A stretch of 64,000 nucleotides of DNA from JBKQVT01 sp963727245. Its GTDB lineage: Bacteria > Planctomycetota > Planctomycetia > Pirellulales > Thermoguttaceae. Under the pieces are notes generated by a model. The model was not told the origin of the DNA, ran no database searches, and saw nothing but the letters and a program-made list of their open reading frames with translations. Both the position numbers and the translations under genes were made by a program. Positions 47,761 to 54,905 of this stretch are shown in pieces (within the stretch, counting starts at the first letter, position 1; each line of letters begins with the position of its first letter). Where the stretch lies: NCBI GenBank assembly GCA_963727245.1, contig CAVSFO010000001.1:806001-870000 (forward strand). The letters run 5' to 3'.

Positions 47761-48898
47761 TCACTTTTTCCTCTCAGCCCCTGCGGGACTGACGCTGCCA
47801 ACCTCGGCGCCCGCGCTGCAAACCAACGGGCGCAAACGCGGCCACATCCGCTCCACGAGCACCCGGTATCCCGCATAAGTGAGATGGGTATGATCCAGAT
47901 AGTGCTCCGGGCGCAGGGCGTCGACCGGCGGCAGGTACACGAGATCGGCGGTCGTGCAGCCTGCGATCAGGGCGTCGAGTTGCGCCCGCAGGGCCCGGTA
48001 ACGCGGCCCGTCGATGAGGTTTTCGATGCGTGCCGGGTCCTCTTTGGCATAGAAGAGGAGCGTTTTCTGCCGCGAGTCGGCCAGGGCTTGGAGCACGCGC
48101 TGGAAGGCTTGGCGTTGGGGGTTCTGGGCGTCGAGATTGACCCCCTGAAATCGCCGCTGGCCTTGCAGCATGAGCACCATCTCGTCCTCTTCTTGATTCC
48201 TGGCGGCCGTGCCCAGGAAGGCATTGAGCCGCAGCCGCCAGGTCCGCACGGCCTGGCCCGGCGAGCCGTCCAGGCAGCGGTATTGCAGGAAGTCGCGGTA
48301 CTTGCAGAGGCGCCGAGTACCGCAAGGCCAGCCGGGCGGCCGCCACGTCGACTTCGTGCCCCGGCCAGGGCGCGACGAAAGGCCGCTCGGGCACATAGCT
48401 CATCTCGGCCAGCCACTTGCGGCTGTAGCGGGCTTCCGGGGGCGTAAAGTCGGACGAGAACGACCGCAGCCCCACGTCGCACACCAGCAGATCCGGCCGG
48501 CAGGCCGCCAGGAACTGGCCCATGCGCTCCAGGTCGGCGGGCACCGCGCCGTTGAGTCCGAGGTTCATCACCATCAGCCCGCCTTGCGGCCGCTCCCGGC
48601 GAATGCGCTCCGCCAGCAGCGGGGCCAGGCCGTGCTGCCGCCACAGCCGGTCGCCGTGCTCGGCCAGGGAGTGTCCGAAGACCACCGAATCGCCGATGAG
48701 GGCGACCTTGTAGCCGGGAAAGCGGCGGAGGCAATCGAGCTTGGCGCAGAGCATCGCCGGCGTCTGGATGTCGACGCTGTCGGCCAGCCAGCTCGACCGC
48801 TCGACGGCCACGCGCAGCCCGGCGTCGGCCAGCGCCACCAGCACCAGCAATCCGCCGGCCAGGCCCAGGGCTTTCAGGAGAAAAACGCGGTCGTTCAC
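47761..48898 (-). CDS. SGNH/GDSL hydrolase-like protein, DltD/AlgX-type (one apparent frameshift)
   Basis: About 378 residues. One N-terminal membrane helix (FLLKALGLAGGLLVLVALAD) is followed by the SGNH block I YKVALIGDSVVFGHSLAEHG, the Asn block MNLGLNGAVPADL and, near the end, HYLDHTHLTYAGYRVLVE with the catalytic Asp/His pair. A frameshift near 48320 (ALRYSA to LCKYRDFLQYR) is apparent. In the Dlt system the SGNH partner DltD moves the acyl group from the MBOAT/microprotein to the polymer; this protein has the right fold, topology and place. Its ATG overlaps the stop of the 188-aa gene. Confidence 0.82.
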
Positions 48899-49461
48899 TT
48901 CGCCGTCCCCTGGGGGATATTGGTCAGCGTCACCTGCCGGCTGGCAAACGCCTTTTTCGCTTCTTCGAGCGTCATGGCGGCGATGCGCTGCGGCGTCAGC
49001 CCTGCGGCCGTCTCGCGGGCCACCCGCAGCAGGGCGATCTCGGGAGCATCGCCGAAGCTCGGCCGGCCGTACTCGTCCGTTTTCAGGACCAGGATGATCC
49101 GCACCACGAAGGCGTCTTTGCCCTCGTACTGTTTGCGTTTCAGGACGTCGCCGGCGGCCGCGATTATCAGCGCCCGCTTCAGCAGGTATTCCTCTTGGCC
49201 GGCCGGGGCGTAGTCCTGGAAGTTCGCCATCTCGGGGGCGAGGTCGGCGACGATGACGGGGTTCCCCTCCTTCATCACGTACATGAGGCCTTTCGTCCGC
49301 GGGCCGCTGAGCACGTCCACCTTGCCGGCTCGGGGCAACCGGTCGACCGGCGCCTTGCCGCAGCCGCTCAGGGGGCCGAAGAGCAAGCGGGAGATGGCGG
49401 CCAGGAGCGGCACGCGCAGGGCCAGGGCCGGCGGGGATGCAAGGTCGTAAAGCGCGTTCAT
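48895..49461 (-). CDS. Unknown protein of the acylation operon, 188 aa
   Basis: Intact. One N-terminal hydrophobic segment ending LLFGPLSGCGK could anchor it, with a cysteine in a lipobox-like setting. The rest is soluble and mixed alpha/beta (GLMYVMKEGNPVIVADLAPE, AFVVRIILVLKTDEYG, ALLRVARETAAGLTPQRI). A GAGGA site precedes ATG 49461. It sits between the microprotein and SGNH genes and overlaps the latter by four bases. No family recognised; position suggests a periplasmic helper of the acyl transfer. Confidence 0.6.
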   Translation of the reverse strand: MNALYDLASPPALALRVPLLAAISRLLFGPLSGCGKAPVDRLPRAGKVDVLSGPRTKGLMYVMKEGNPVIVADLAPEMANFQDYAPAGQEEYLLKRALIIAAAGDVLKRKQYEGKDAFVVRIILVLKTDEYGRPSFGDAPEIALLRVARETAAGLTPQRIAAMTLEEAKKAFASRQVTLTNIPQGTAK

Positions 49462-49469
49462 CGCGGTCC

Positions 49470-49589
49470 TCAGAATTTCTGGTAGACGAATACGGCCGCT
49501 TCGTTGTTGGCCAGCAGCAGGATCACGATCACCTTCACGGCCAGCCAGAGAAGCGAGCCCACGATTTTTGCACAGTTTGCGAAGTTCAT
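49470..49589 (-). CDS. DltX-like membrane microprotein with C-terminal FxYxxF
   Basis: 39 residues. It starts MNFANCAKIVGSLLW, has one membrane helix (LAVKVIVILLLANN) and ends EAAVFVYQKF. Its ATG overlaps the stop of the MBOAT gene (ATGA), so the two are coupled. In Dlt operons the tiny protein DltX has one membrane helix and a C-terminal aromatic motif whose tyrosine takes part in acyl transfer, to my knowledge of that literature; FVYQKF has exactly the F-x-Y-x-x-F spacing at the extreme C-terminus. Next to DltB-, DltC-, DltA- and DltD-like genes this is strong context for a DltX equivalent. Too short for most gene finders. Confidence 0.78.
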   Translation of the reverse strand: MNFANCAKIVGSLLWLAVKVIVILLLANNEAAVFVYQKF

Positions 49590-50838
49590 GATTGCAGCCC
49601 GGCCAGGCGGCCGAGGATCCAAAGGCCTTGCGTCACCCCGAATTGCCAGAACAACATGGTGAGGGAAATGAAGGCGTAGGTCAGCGCCCGCGACGCCCAG
49701 GCGACGGCCGCCGAGCGATGGTAGAATTCCCGCAGCGCTATGCCGAAACGCGGATAGATGAAACGCCGGAACAACTGCAGCCAGACGAGCATGCAGCCGT
49801 GGAGCAGGCCGAAAACGAAGAATCCCCAGGTGGTGCCGTGCCAGAGGGCAATCAACATCATGGAGAAAAAGTAGACGGCCATCGCCGAGGCAAACTGCCA
49901 GCGGGGGCGGAAATGGCCGGCGCTATAGTGGTACAGGGGCGTGAAAACATAGTCCTTCACCATCAACGTCAGGCTGATGTGCCAGCGATTCCAGAATTCC
50001 TGAAGGTTCGTGGCCAGGAAGGGGCGGTCGAAGTTCTCCATCAGCCGGAAACCCATCAAGGCCGCCACGCCGATGACGATGTCGCAGTAGCCGCTGAAGT
50101 CCAAGTACAAGAGCAGCAGCATCGAGAGCACGCTGAGCCAGAGCAGCGGCCAAGCCAATCCGGCCGCCGGCGGGTCGACCAGCGAACCCAACGTCATGAG
50201 GTTGTCGGCCAGCACGTATTTCTTGATCAAGCCGTTGGCGATGCGATGGTAGATCGGCAGCGGCTCGCTGGGCGCTTGCGGATCGCGGCCGTCGAAGAAG
50301 GGCTGGAAACGCTCATAGCGCTCGATGGGCCCGGCCAGCAGCGTGGGGAAGAAAATCGCGTAGTTGAGGAAGGTGAGCGGGCGCCGCCCCTCCAGGCACT
50401 CCACGTCGGAAAGATAGTGAATGCAGCGGAAGACAAGGTACGAGATTCCCACCAAGTGGAGCGGATGGGTGAAAAACGGATTGGCGGGCCCCAAGAGCCG
50501 CGAATCCTTGGCCAGAAACAGAAACGACCAGAGCCCGACCACCGCCAGCGTCCAGACCGCCTGCGGAACGCGGCTGCCGCAGCGCACTTTCAGTTCGCCC
50601 AGCACATAAGTCGCCGCCAGCAGCCCAAACAGCACGCCCAGCGGATAGGCCGCGCGGACCAGCAGGCCGAGAAAATAGCAGTTCAGGCAGGTGAGCGCCG
50701 CTTTGCGCGCCACGCAGCCGGCAAGGCCCGCATCAGCACCACGGCGGCGGCGCAGATCAGGAGGAAGTGCCAGGAATCCAACGGGAACGCCCCCGCCGGT
50801 TCCAGCCCCAAACTCGTGCCCACACTCGGAAACACCAT
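49586..50838 (-). CDS. MBOAT membrane-bound O-acyltransferase, DltB/AlgI-type (one apparent frameshift)
   Basis: About 417 residues, ~11 membrane helices. Family blocks are clear: AIFFPTLLAGPIERYERFQP, LYLDFSGYCDIVIGVAALMG, NLQEFWNRWHISLTLMVKDY and the catalytic His in ALWHGTTWGFFVFGLLHG. ATG 50838 (MVFPSVGTSLGLE) reads through FLLICAAAVVLMRALPAAWRA before a shift near 50702 to KAALTCLNCYFLG. It moves acyl groups across or at the membrane. The neighbours (carrier protein, microprotein, SGNH) point to a DltB-like role. AlgI-type acetyl transfer is the alternative, but AlgI systems lack the ligase and carrier protein. Confidence 0.92.
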
Positions 50839-50915
50839 GCAATCCCCTTGCTCGGCCGCTCGGAACCCTAACCTACTTTAGCGACTCGCTTTTTCCTTTG
50901 CTGCCTTCCGCTCGG

Positions 50916-50982
50916 GTGCCACTGGCTACGCCAGTGCTTTGAGCGACCAGTCCCACAAAAGCACAGGCAAAGCCAGTGGCAC
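50916..50982. repeat. Palindrome of the CCACTGGCTTTGCCAGTG family inside the acylation operon
   Basis: GTGCCACTGGCTACGCCAGTGCTTT ... AAAGCACAGGCAAAGCCAGTGGCAC, in the gap between the carrier-protein and MBOAT genes. Confidence 0.8.
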
Positions 50983-51012
50983 ACGTGCGCCCCCAAATTC
51001 CCAAAACATTCA

Positions 51013-51261
51013 CTACCCGGCCGGCGCCAACTCCGGCCGATGCCTGACCAGCAGCGTCTTCAGGTCGCCGATGCACCGCAGCCGGGCAATCTCGGCGTTC
51101 CGGAACTTCACCGCGAAGGTCTTCTCCACCGCCACGATCAAGTCGATGTGCGCCAGCGAATCCCACTGTTCGATGTCCCCCGCGCTCATGTCGTCGCTGA
51201 TCGCCAGCGCCGGGTTGTTGAATACCTTGCGAAACACCCCTTGCAGATCGTCCTGCAACAT
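51013..51261 (-). CDS. Acyl carrier protein, DltC-like
   Basis: 82 residues. ATG 51261 is preceded by GAGGAGG at six bases. The phosphopantetheine site is the Ser in EQWDSLAHIDLIVAVEKTF, preceded by ISDDMSAGDIEQW. It carries an acyl or aminoacyl group as a thioester. It lies between an AMP-forming ligase gene and the MBOAT gene, so it most likely takes the acyl group from the first and presents it to the second, as DltC does. The proteins for fatty-acid synthesis are not nearby. Confidence 0.9.
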   Translation of the reverse strand: MLQDDLQGVFRKVFNNPALAISDDMSAGDIEQWDSLAHIDLIVAVEKTFAVKFRNAEIARLRCIGDLKTLLVRHRPELAPAG

Positions 51262-51310
51262 CCTCATCCTCCTCGGCAAACTTACTTCTGTTGCGGAATG
51301 CCGGAAACTT

Positions 51311-51410
51311 GTAGGGTGGGTCGAGGGGCACCGTGCGCAGCATGGTCGCGAGCCCCACCATCAGGTCTGCGCGGATTTTGGTGGGGCTCGCTGCGCTCGA
51401 CCCACCCTAC
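51311..51410. repeat. Palindrome of the GTAGGGTGGGTCGAGC family inside the acylation operon
   Basis: GTAGGGTGGGTCGAGGGGCA ... CTGCGCTCGACCCACCCTAC, in the gap between the RraA-like and carrier-protein genes. Confidence 0.85.
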
Positions 51411-51442
51411 ATATCCTTCCACAACGGAGGCTAAGCACAACC

Positions 51443-52138
51443 TTACACCACTTCAATTCCATAACGTTTCGCCACCTCGACGAATCCCAGAAAGACGGCG
51501 GTATCGACCCCTTCGGCCACCTTCCCAAACCACTGCGACTCCATGCTTTGCTTGGCCCGGGCCTTCTCCAGCGTCTCGGCGGCCAGCTCCCGCGGAACCA
51601 CCACGATGCCGTCGCCGTCGCCCACGACGACGTCGCCGGGCCGGACCACCGTCGAGCCGCAGGCGATCGGCTGGTTGACGCGCCCGCCCCAGCCCTTGTG
51701 CGGACCGGCGGGCGTGACGGCCTTGCAGTACACGGGGACGTCGTATTTTCGCGCCTCCTCGGCGTCGCGGACGGCGCCGTCGATGATGATTGCCGCCACG
51801 CCCTTGCGCTGGGCGGCGAAGGTCTGCAATCCGCCCCAGCAGGCCCGCGTGGTCACGCCCTTTGCGTCGATCACCAGCACGTCGCCCGGCTCGACGTATT
51901 GCAGCGCCAGGTGGCTCATGAGGTTGCCGCCTTCGATCTCCTCGACCGTGAAGGCCGAGCCGGCAAAGCGTCGCGGCGCGGAGAGCGGCCGCAAAGCGGC
52001 ATCGAGCACGTTGAGGCGATCGAGGCAATCGGACAGAATGCTCGTCGGCATGGCCGCCAGACACTCGATGACGCCCCGCTCGGCGCGCTCGATCGTGCGG
52101 ATGATTTTGCCGCCCTGGACGCGAAAGGTAATATCCAC
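51443..52138 (-). CDS. RraA-like aldolase
   Basis: 231 residues starting at GTG 52138, chosen because AGGAG lies eight bases upstream. It has the RraA/HMG-aldolase fold motifs: ILSDCLDRLNVLDAALRPL, DVLVIDAKGVTTRACWGG, the active-site IIDGAVRDAEEARKYDVPV (G-x-x-R-D) and VVGDGDGIVVVP. Relatives with the R-D pair are divalent-metal class II pyruvate aldolases that cleave 4-hydroxy-2-oxo acids or decarboxylate oxaloacetate. Inferred role: making or adjusting a short hydroxy- or keto-acid for the acylation system. Confidence 0.82.
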   Translation of the reverse strand: MDITFRVQGGKIIRTIERAERGVIECLAAMPTSILSDCLDRLNVLDAALRPLSAPRRFAGSAFTVEEIEGGNLMSHLALQYVEPGDVLVIDAKGVTTRACWGGLQTFAAQRKGVAAIIIDGAVRDAEEARKYDVPVYCKAVTPAGPHKGWGGRVNQPIACGSTVVRPGDVVVGDGDGIVVVPRELAAETLEKARAKQSMESQWFGKVAEGVDTAVFLGFVEVAKRYGIEVV

Positions 52139-52170
52139 GCTCGTCTCCTGGAACCGCAGAGGCCGGCCGC

Positions 52171-53874
52171 TCAGCCGGACATGGGGTCGACTTTCTTCTG
52201 GATCATGTGCCGCAGGGCCGCCTTGTGGATCTTGTTGCTGGCCCCCTTGGGAAGCTCGTCGATCAGGTAAATCAACTTGGGACGCTGGAAATGGGCCATG
52301 TTCTGCTCGCAGTAGCGTCGCGCGTCCTCCACGCCGAAGCGGCCGCGGTACGCCGCCTTGACCTTGATCGCCGCGGCGACCTCTTCGCCGTAAACCGCGT
52401 GCGGGATGCCCACCACGGCCGCTTCCTCGACGGCATCCAGCCGATAGAAGGCGTCTTCCAACACCCGGGGGCTGATGTTGACCCCGCCGCGAATGATCAG
52501 GTCTTTCAGCCGCCCGGTGATGAACAGCTCGCCGTCCTCGTCCAGGTGTCCCAGGTCGCCGGTCCAGAGGCGCCCGTCGGCCGTGAGGCTGCTGCGATCG
52601 GACGGGCCGCTCTGCCGGTAGCCGCGCATCAGGTAGGGCGTGCGCACCACAACCTGGCCGTCTTTCTCCGGCGGCAGCGGTTGCCCGTCGGCGTCGACGA
52701 TCTGCACTTCGATGCCGTCCAGCGGCCGCCCCACCGAGCCTTCCTTGTAGGCGCGGTCCGGCGCGTGCGTGGTCAGGAAGGTCGTCTCCGAGAGGGCGTA
52801 GTTCTCGTAGAGGACGAAGCCGAAGCGCTCTTCGAACCGTTTCTTCACCGTCGCCGGCAGCGGCGCCATGCCGCACAGCGCAATGCGGATCTGCCCGCGC
52901 AACCAGGAAAGGTCCTCGTCCTCCTCCAGCGAGAGCAGCATCGAGAGCATGGTGGCCGTGAACCACAGCGTGTTGACGCCGAAGGTCTTCACGTTCTCCC
53001 AGAACCCGTAGAGATTGGGCACGCCGAACGCTCCGTCCAGGACCAACGATCCCTCGGCCAGGATGGGGATGAGCAGCAGGTTGTAGAAGCCGCCGAGGTA
53101 GGTCATGGGCAGCACGTTGTAGAAGCGACTGTCGGGCCCCAGGCCGAGCCGCCGGCTGAAGGCCAGGGCATTGCCCACCAACCCGCGAAAGCAAATGTCG
53201 ATCACCTTCGGCGTGCTCGTCGAGCCCGAGGTCGGCATGGTCAGGAGCACGTCCTCGTCGCGGGCGTCGCCAAACGGCGCCCGCCCGGCCGCCGGGCCGG
53301 CCAGCGCCGCGGCGAAATCGAAATTGACCAGGTGCTCCGTCTTCTCCTTCCTGGCATCGACGGCGGGCCTCATGCAGAGCACTTTCAGCGCCGGGAAACC
53401 GGCGAGCGTCTCCGTCATGGCGGCGCAGACGCCCGGCGACGCGATCATCAAGCGGGCATTGGCGCCCTGCAAAATCTTGGCGTAATCGCTGCGATGAAAG
53501 GCCGGATTGACCGGCAGGACGGGGGCATTCAGATGCAGGCAGGCGAAATAGAGGATCGCCAACTCGCTGCAATTCTCCATGGAAAGCACCACCTGCTGGC
53601 CCGGCCGGACCCCTTCCCGTTCCAGGAAGCCGGCCACCGCCAGCGACTCGTCGAGGAAGCGGCCGTAGGTCCACTGCTGCTCGGTCCGCGCATCCAGCAG
53701 CAGGATCTTGTCCCGATTCCGCGCAAAAACCCCTCGCAAGTGCTCGACGCGGGTGTTCGGAATTCCTCCCCTCTCCCCTTCTGGGAGACGACCACTTCGT
53801 GGTGCCCGGGGGGTGAGTGGCGCTGTACGGTCTGTTGAACGATCGCTAACCATGCTGTTCCCTTCCTCCTCCAT
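52171..53874 (-). CDS. AMP-forming acyl-acid ligase
   Basis: 567 residues from ATG 53874 (GGAGG six bases before it); a shorter start at 53853 is possible. Adenylation-domain motifs are LTMPTSGSTSTPKVID (A3), YENYALSETTFLTTH (A5), WTGDLGHLDEDGELFITGRL (A7/A8) and, with the catalytic Lys, PKGASNKIHKAAL (A10). The class activates a carboxylic acid as acyl-AMP and loads it on CoA or a carrier protein. The carrier-protein gene two genes later is the natural acceptor, which would make this the DltA counterpart, although its closest relatives look like fatty-acid/CoA ligases rather than DltA. Three bases after the M29-like gene. Confidence 0.9.
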   Translation of the reverse strand: MEEEGNSMVSDRSTDRTAPLTPRAPRSGRLPEGERGGIPNTRVEHLRGVFARNRDKILLLDARTEQQWTYGRFLDESLAVAGFLEREGVRPGQQVVLSMENCSELAILYFACLHLNAPVLPVNPAFHRSDYAKILQGANARLMIASPGVCAAMTETLAGFPALKVLCMRPAVDARKEKTEHLVNFDFAAALAGPAAGRAPFGDARDEDVLLTMPTSGSTSTPKVIDICFRGLVGNALAFSRRLGLGPDSRFYNVLPMTYLGGFYNLLLIPILAEGSLVLDGAFGVPNLYGFWENVKTFGVNTLWFTATMLSMLLSLEEDEDLSWLRGQIRIALCGMAPLPATVKKRFEERFGFVLYENYALSETTFLTTHAPDRAYKEGSVGRPLDGIEVQIVDADGQPLPPEKDGQVVVRTPYLMRGYRQSGPSDRSSLTADGRLWTGDLGHLDEDGELFITGRLKDLIIRGGVNISPRVLEDAFYRLDAVEEAAVVGIPHAVYGEEVAAAIKVKAAYRGRFGVEDARRYCEQNMAHFQRPKLIYLIDELPKGASNKIHKAALRHMIQKKVDPMSG

Positions 53875-53876
53875 TG

Positions 53877-54827
53877 CTATCCTCCGTTCGCCGCCGGCGA
53901 CCATGCGCCCTCGGTCAACAGCGGCGCACCGTCGATCCATACGGACGGCCGCCGCACGACAAAATCCAAATGAAACGCCACGTCATTGCGGCCGCCGATG
54001 GTGGCGTTGGAGCCGAAACCCAGATGGATCGTGCCCGCACAGCCCTCGTCTTCCAACATGCGGCCCGAGAGGCGGGCGTGCGGATTCAGCCCGATGCCGA
54101 ACTCAGCCAGGACGCGGGTCTTGGGCGTGCCCAGCCGGTCGAAGATCGTTTCCAACCGGAACACCGTATCGGCCGGGCCGCGCAATTCCGCGATGCGGCC
54201 CTCGCGGAGCACCAGCCCCACTGGCTCCGCCAGCAGCCCGATCTCGGGGCAAGGCACGCTGCCGTCAATCCAGACCAGGCCCCGGGCCGAATCTTCCGCG
54301 GGGGCCACGTTGACTTCGGCGTCCGGGGGCGACGCCAGCGCGCCGGGCCCGGCGCACGTGCCCGGACAGCAATTCGCCTTGCGGCCCGCGATCGTGAAGC
54401 ACAGTTCCGCTCCCCGGGCGGTGCGCACCGTCACCGTGTCGCCCCGGTCCAACCGCGCCGCGGCGGCCTCCGCCCGCGGCCGCAGGGCGGCAAAATCGGC
54501 CCGCAGGCTCTCGCCGGCCAGCAGCGCGAGACTGTAGTCGGGCAGACTCAAGAACCGCGTGCCGCGATCCGTGGCCGCCCGCCGCGCCCGGGTGTGGGCC
54601 ATCGACGCCCGGGTAAGACAGAAGACCACGTCCGCCGCGGCGAACTCCGCTGCGATCTGTTCGGGCGGCTCGGTCCCGTGCGTCGCCGCGCATTGGACGG
54701 TCTCGTGATGCACCCGGTCGGTCACTTCGGCGGCCACCTGCGCCACGTACTGGCCCACTTCGCGCGTGGCCGGCTCGGAGAGCACGTAGGCGCGATCGCC
54801 GCTTCGCAGCCGGGCACAGTGCTTCAC
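53877..54827 (-). CDS. M29/aminopeptidase T-like (NicX-related) metalloenzyme
   Basis: 316 residues from GTG 54827; an ATG at 54880 (MSQDRETALGYLRAQ) with a one-base shift would add the usual N-terminal helix and may be the true start. Metal-ligand blocks of the M29 family are visible: VLAEFGIGLNPHARLSG, EGCAGTIHLGFGSNATIGG and NDVAFHLDFVVRRPSVW. The family covers aminopeptidases and the dihydroxypyridine dioxygenase NicX. Within a gene set of aldolases and a ligase, an oxygenase- or hydrolase-type step on a small acid is plausible; nothing more can be said. Confidence 0.75.
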   Translation of the reverse strand: MKHCARLRSGDRAYVLSEPATREVGQYVAQVAAEVTDRVHHETVQCAATHGTEPPEQIAAEFAAADVVFCLTRASMAHTRARRAATDRGTRFLSLPDYSLALLAGESLRADFAALRPRAEAAAARLDRGDTVTVRTARGAELCFTIAGRKANCCPGTCAGPGALASPPDAEVNVAPAEDSARGLVWIDGSVPCPEIGLLAEPVGLVLREGRIAELRGPADTVFRLETIFDRLGTPKTRVLAEFGIGLNPHARLSGRMLEDEGCAGTIHLGFGSNATIGGRNDVAFHLDFVVRRPSVWIDGAPLLTEGAWSPAANGG

Positions 54828-54905
54828 CAGCGCCTCTGCGCCCGGAGGTATCCCAATGCTGTTTCCCTGTCCTGGCTCATCCGTCGCGAAAGGTCCTTCT
54901 TGGCG

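Noticed and set aside
51443..53674. A single 743-codon frame spanning ligase and RraA-like regions
   Set aside because: The N-terminal two thirds is the ligase gene in the wrong frame; the real genes have their own starts and ribosome-binding sites.
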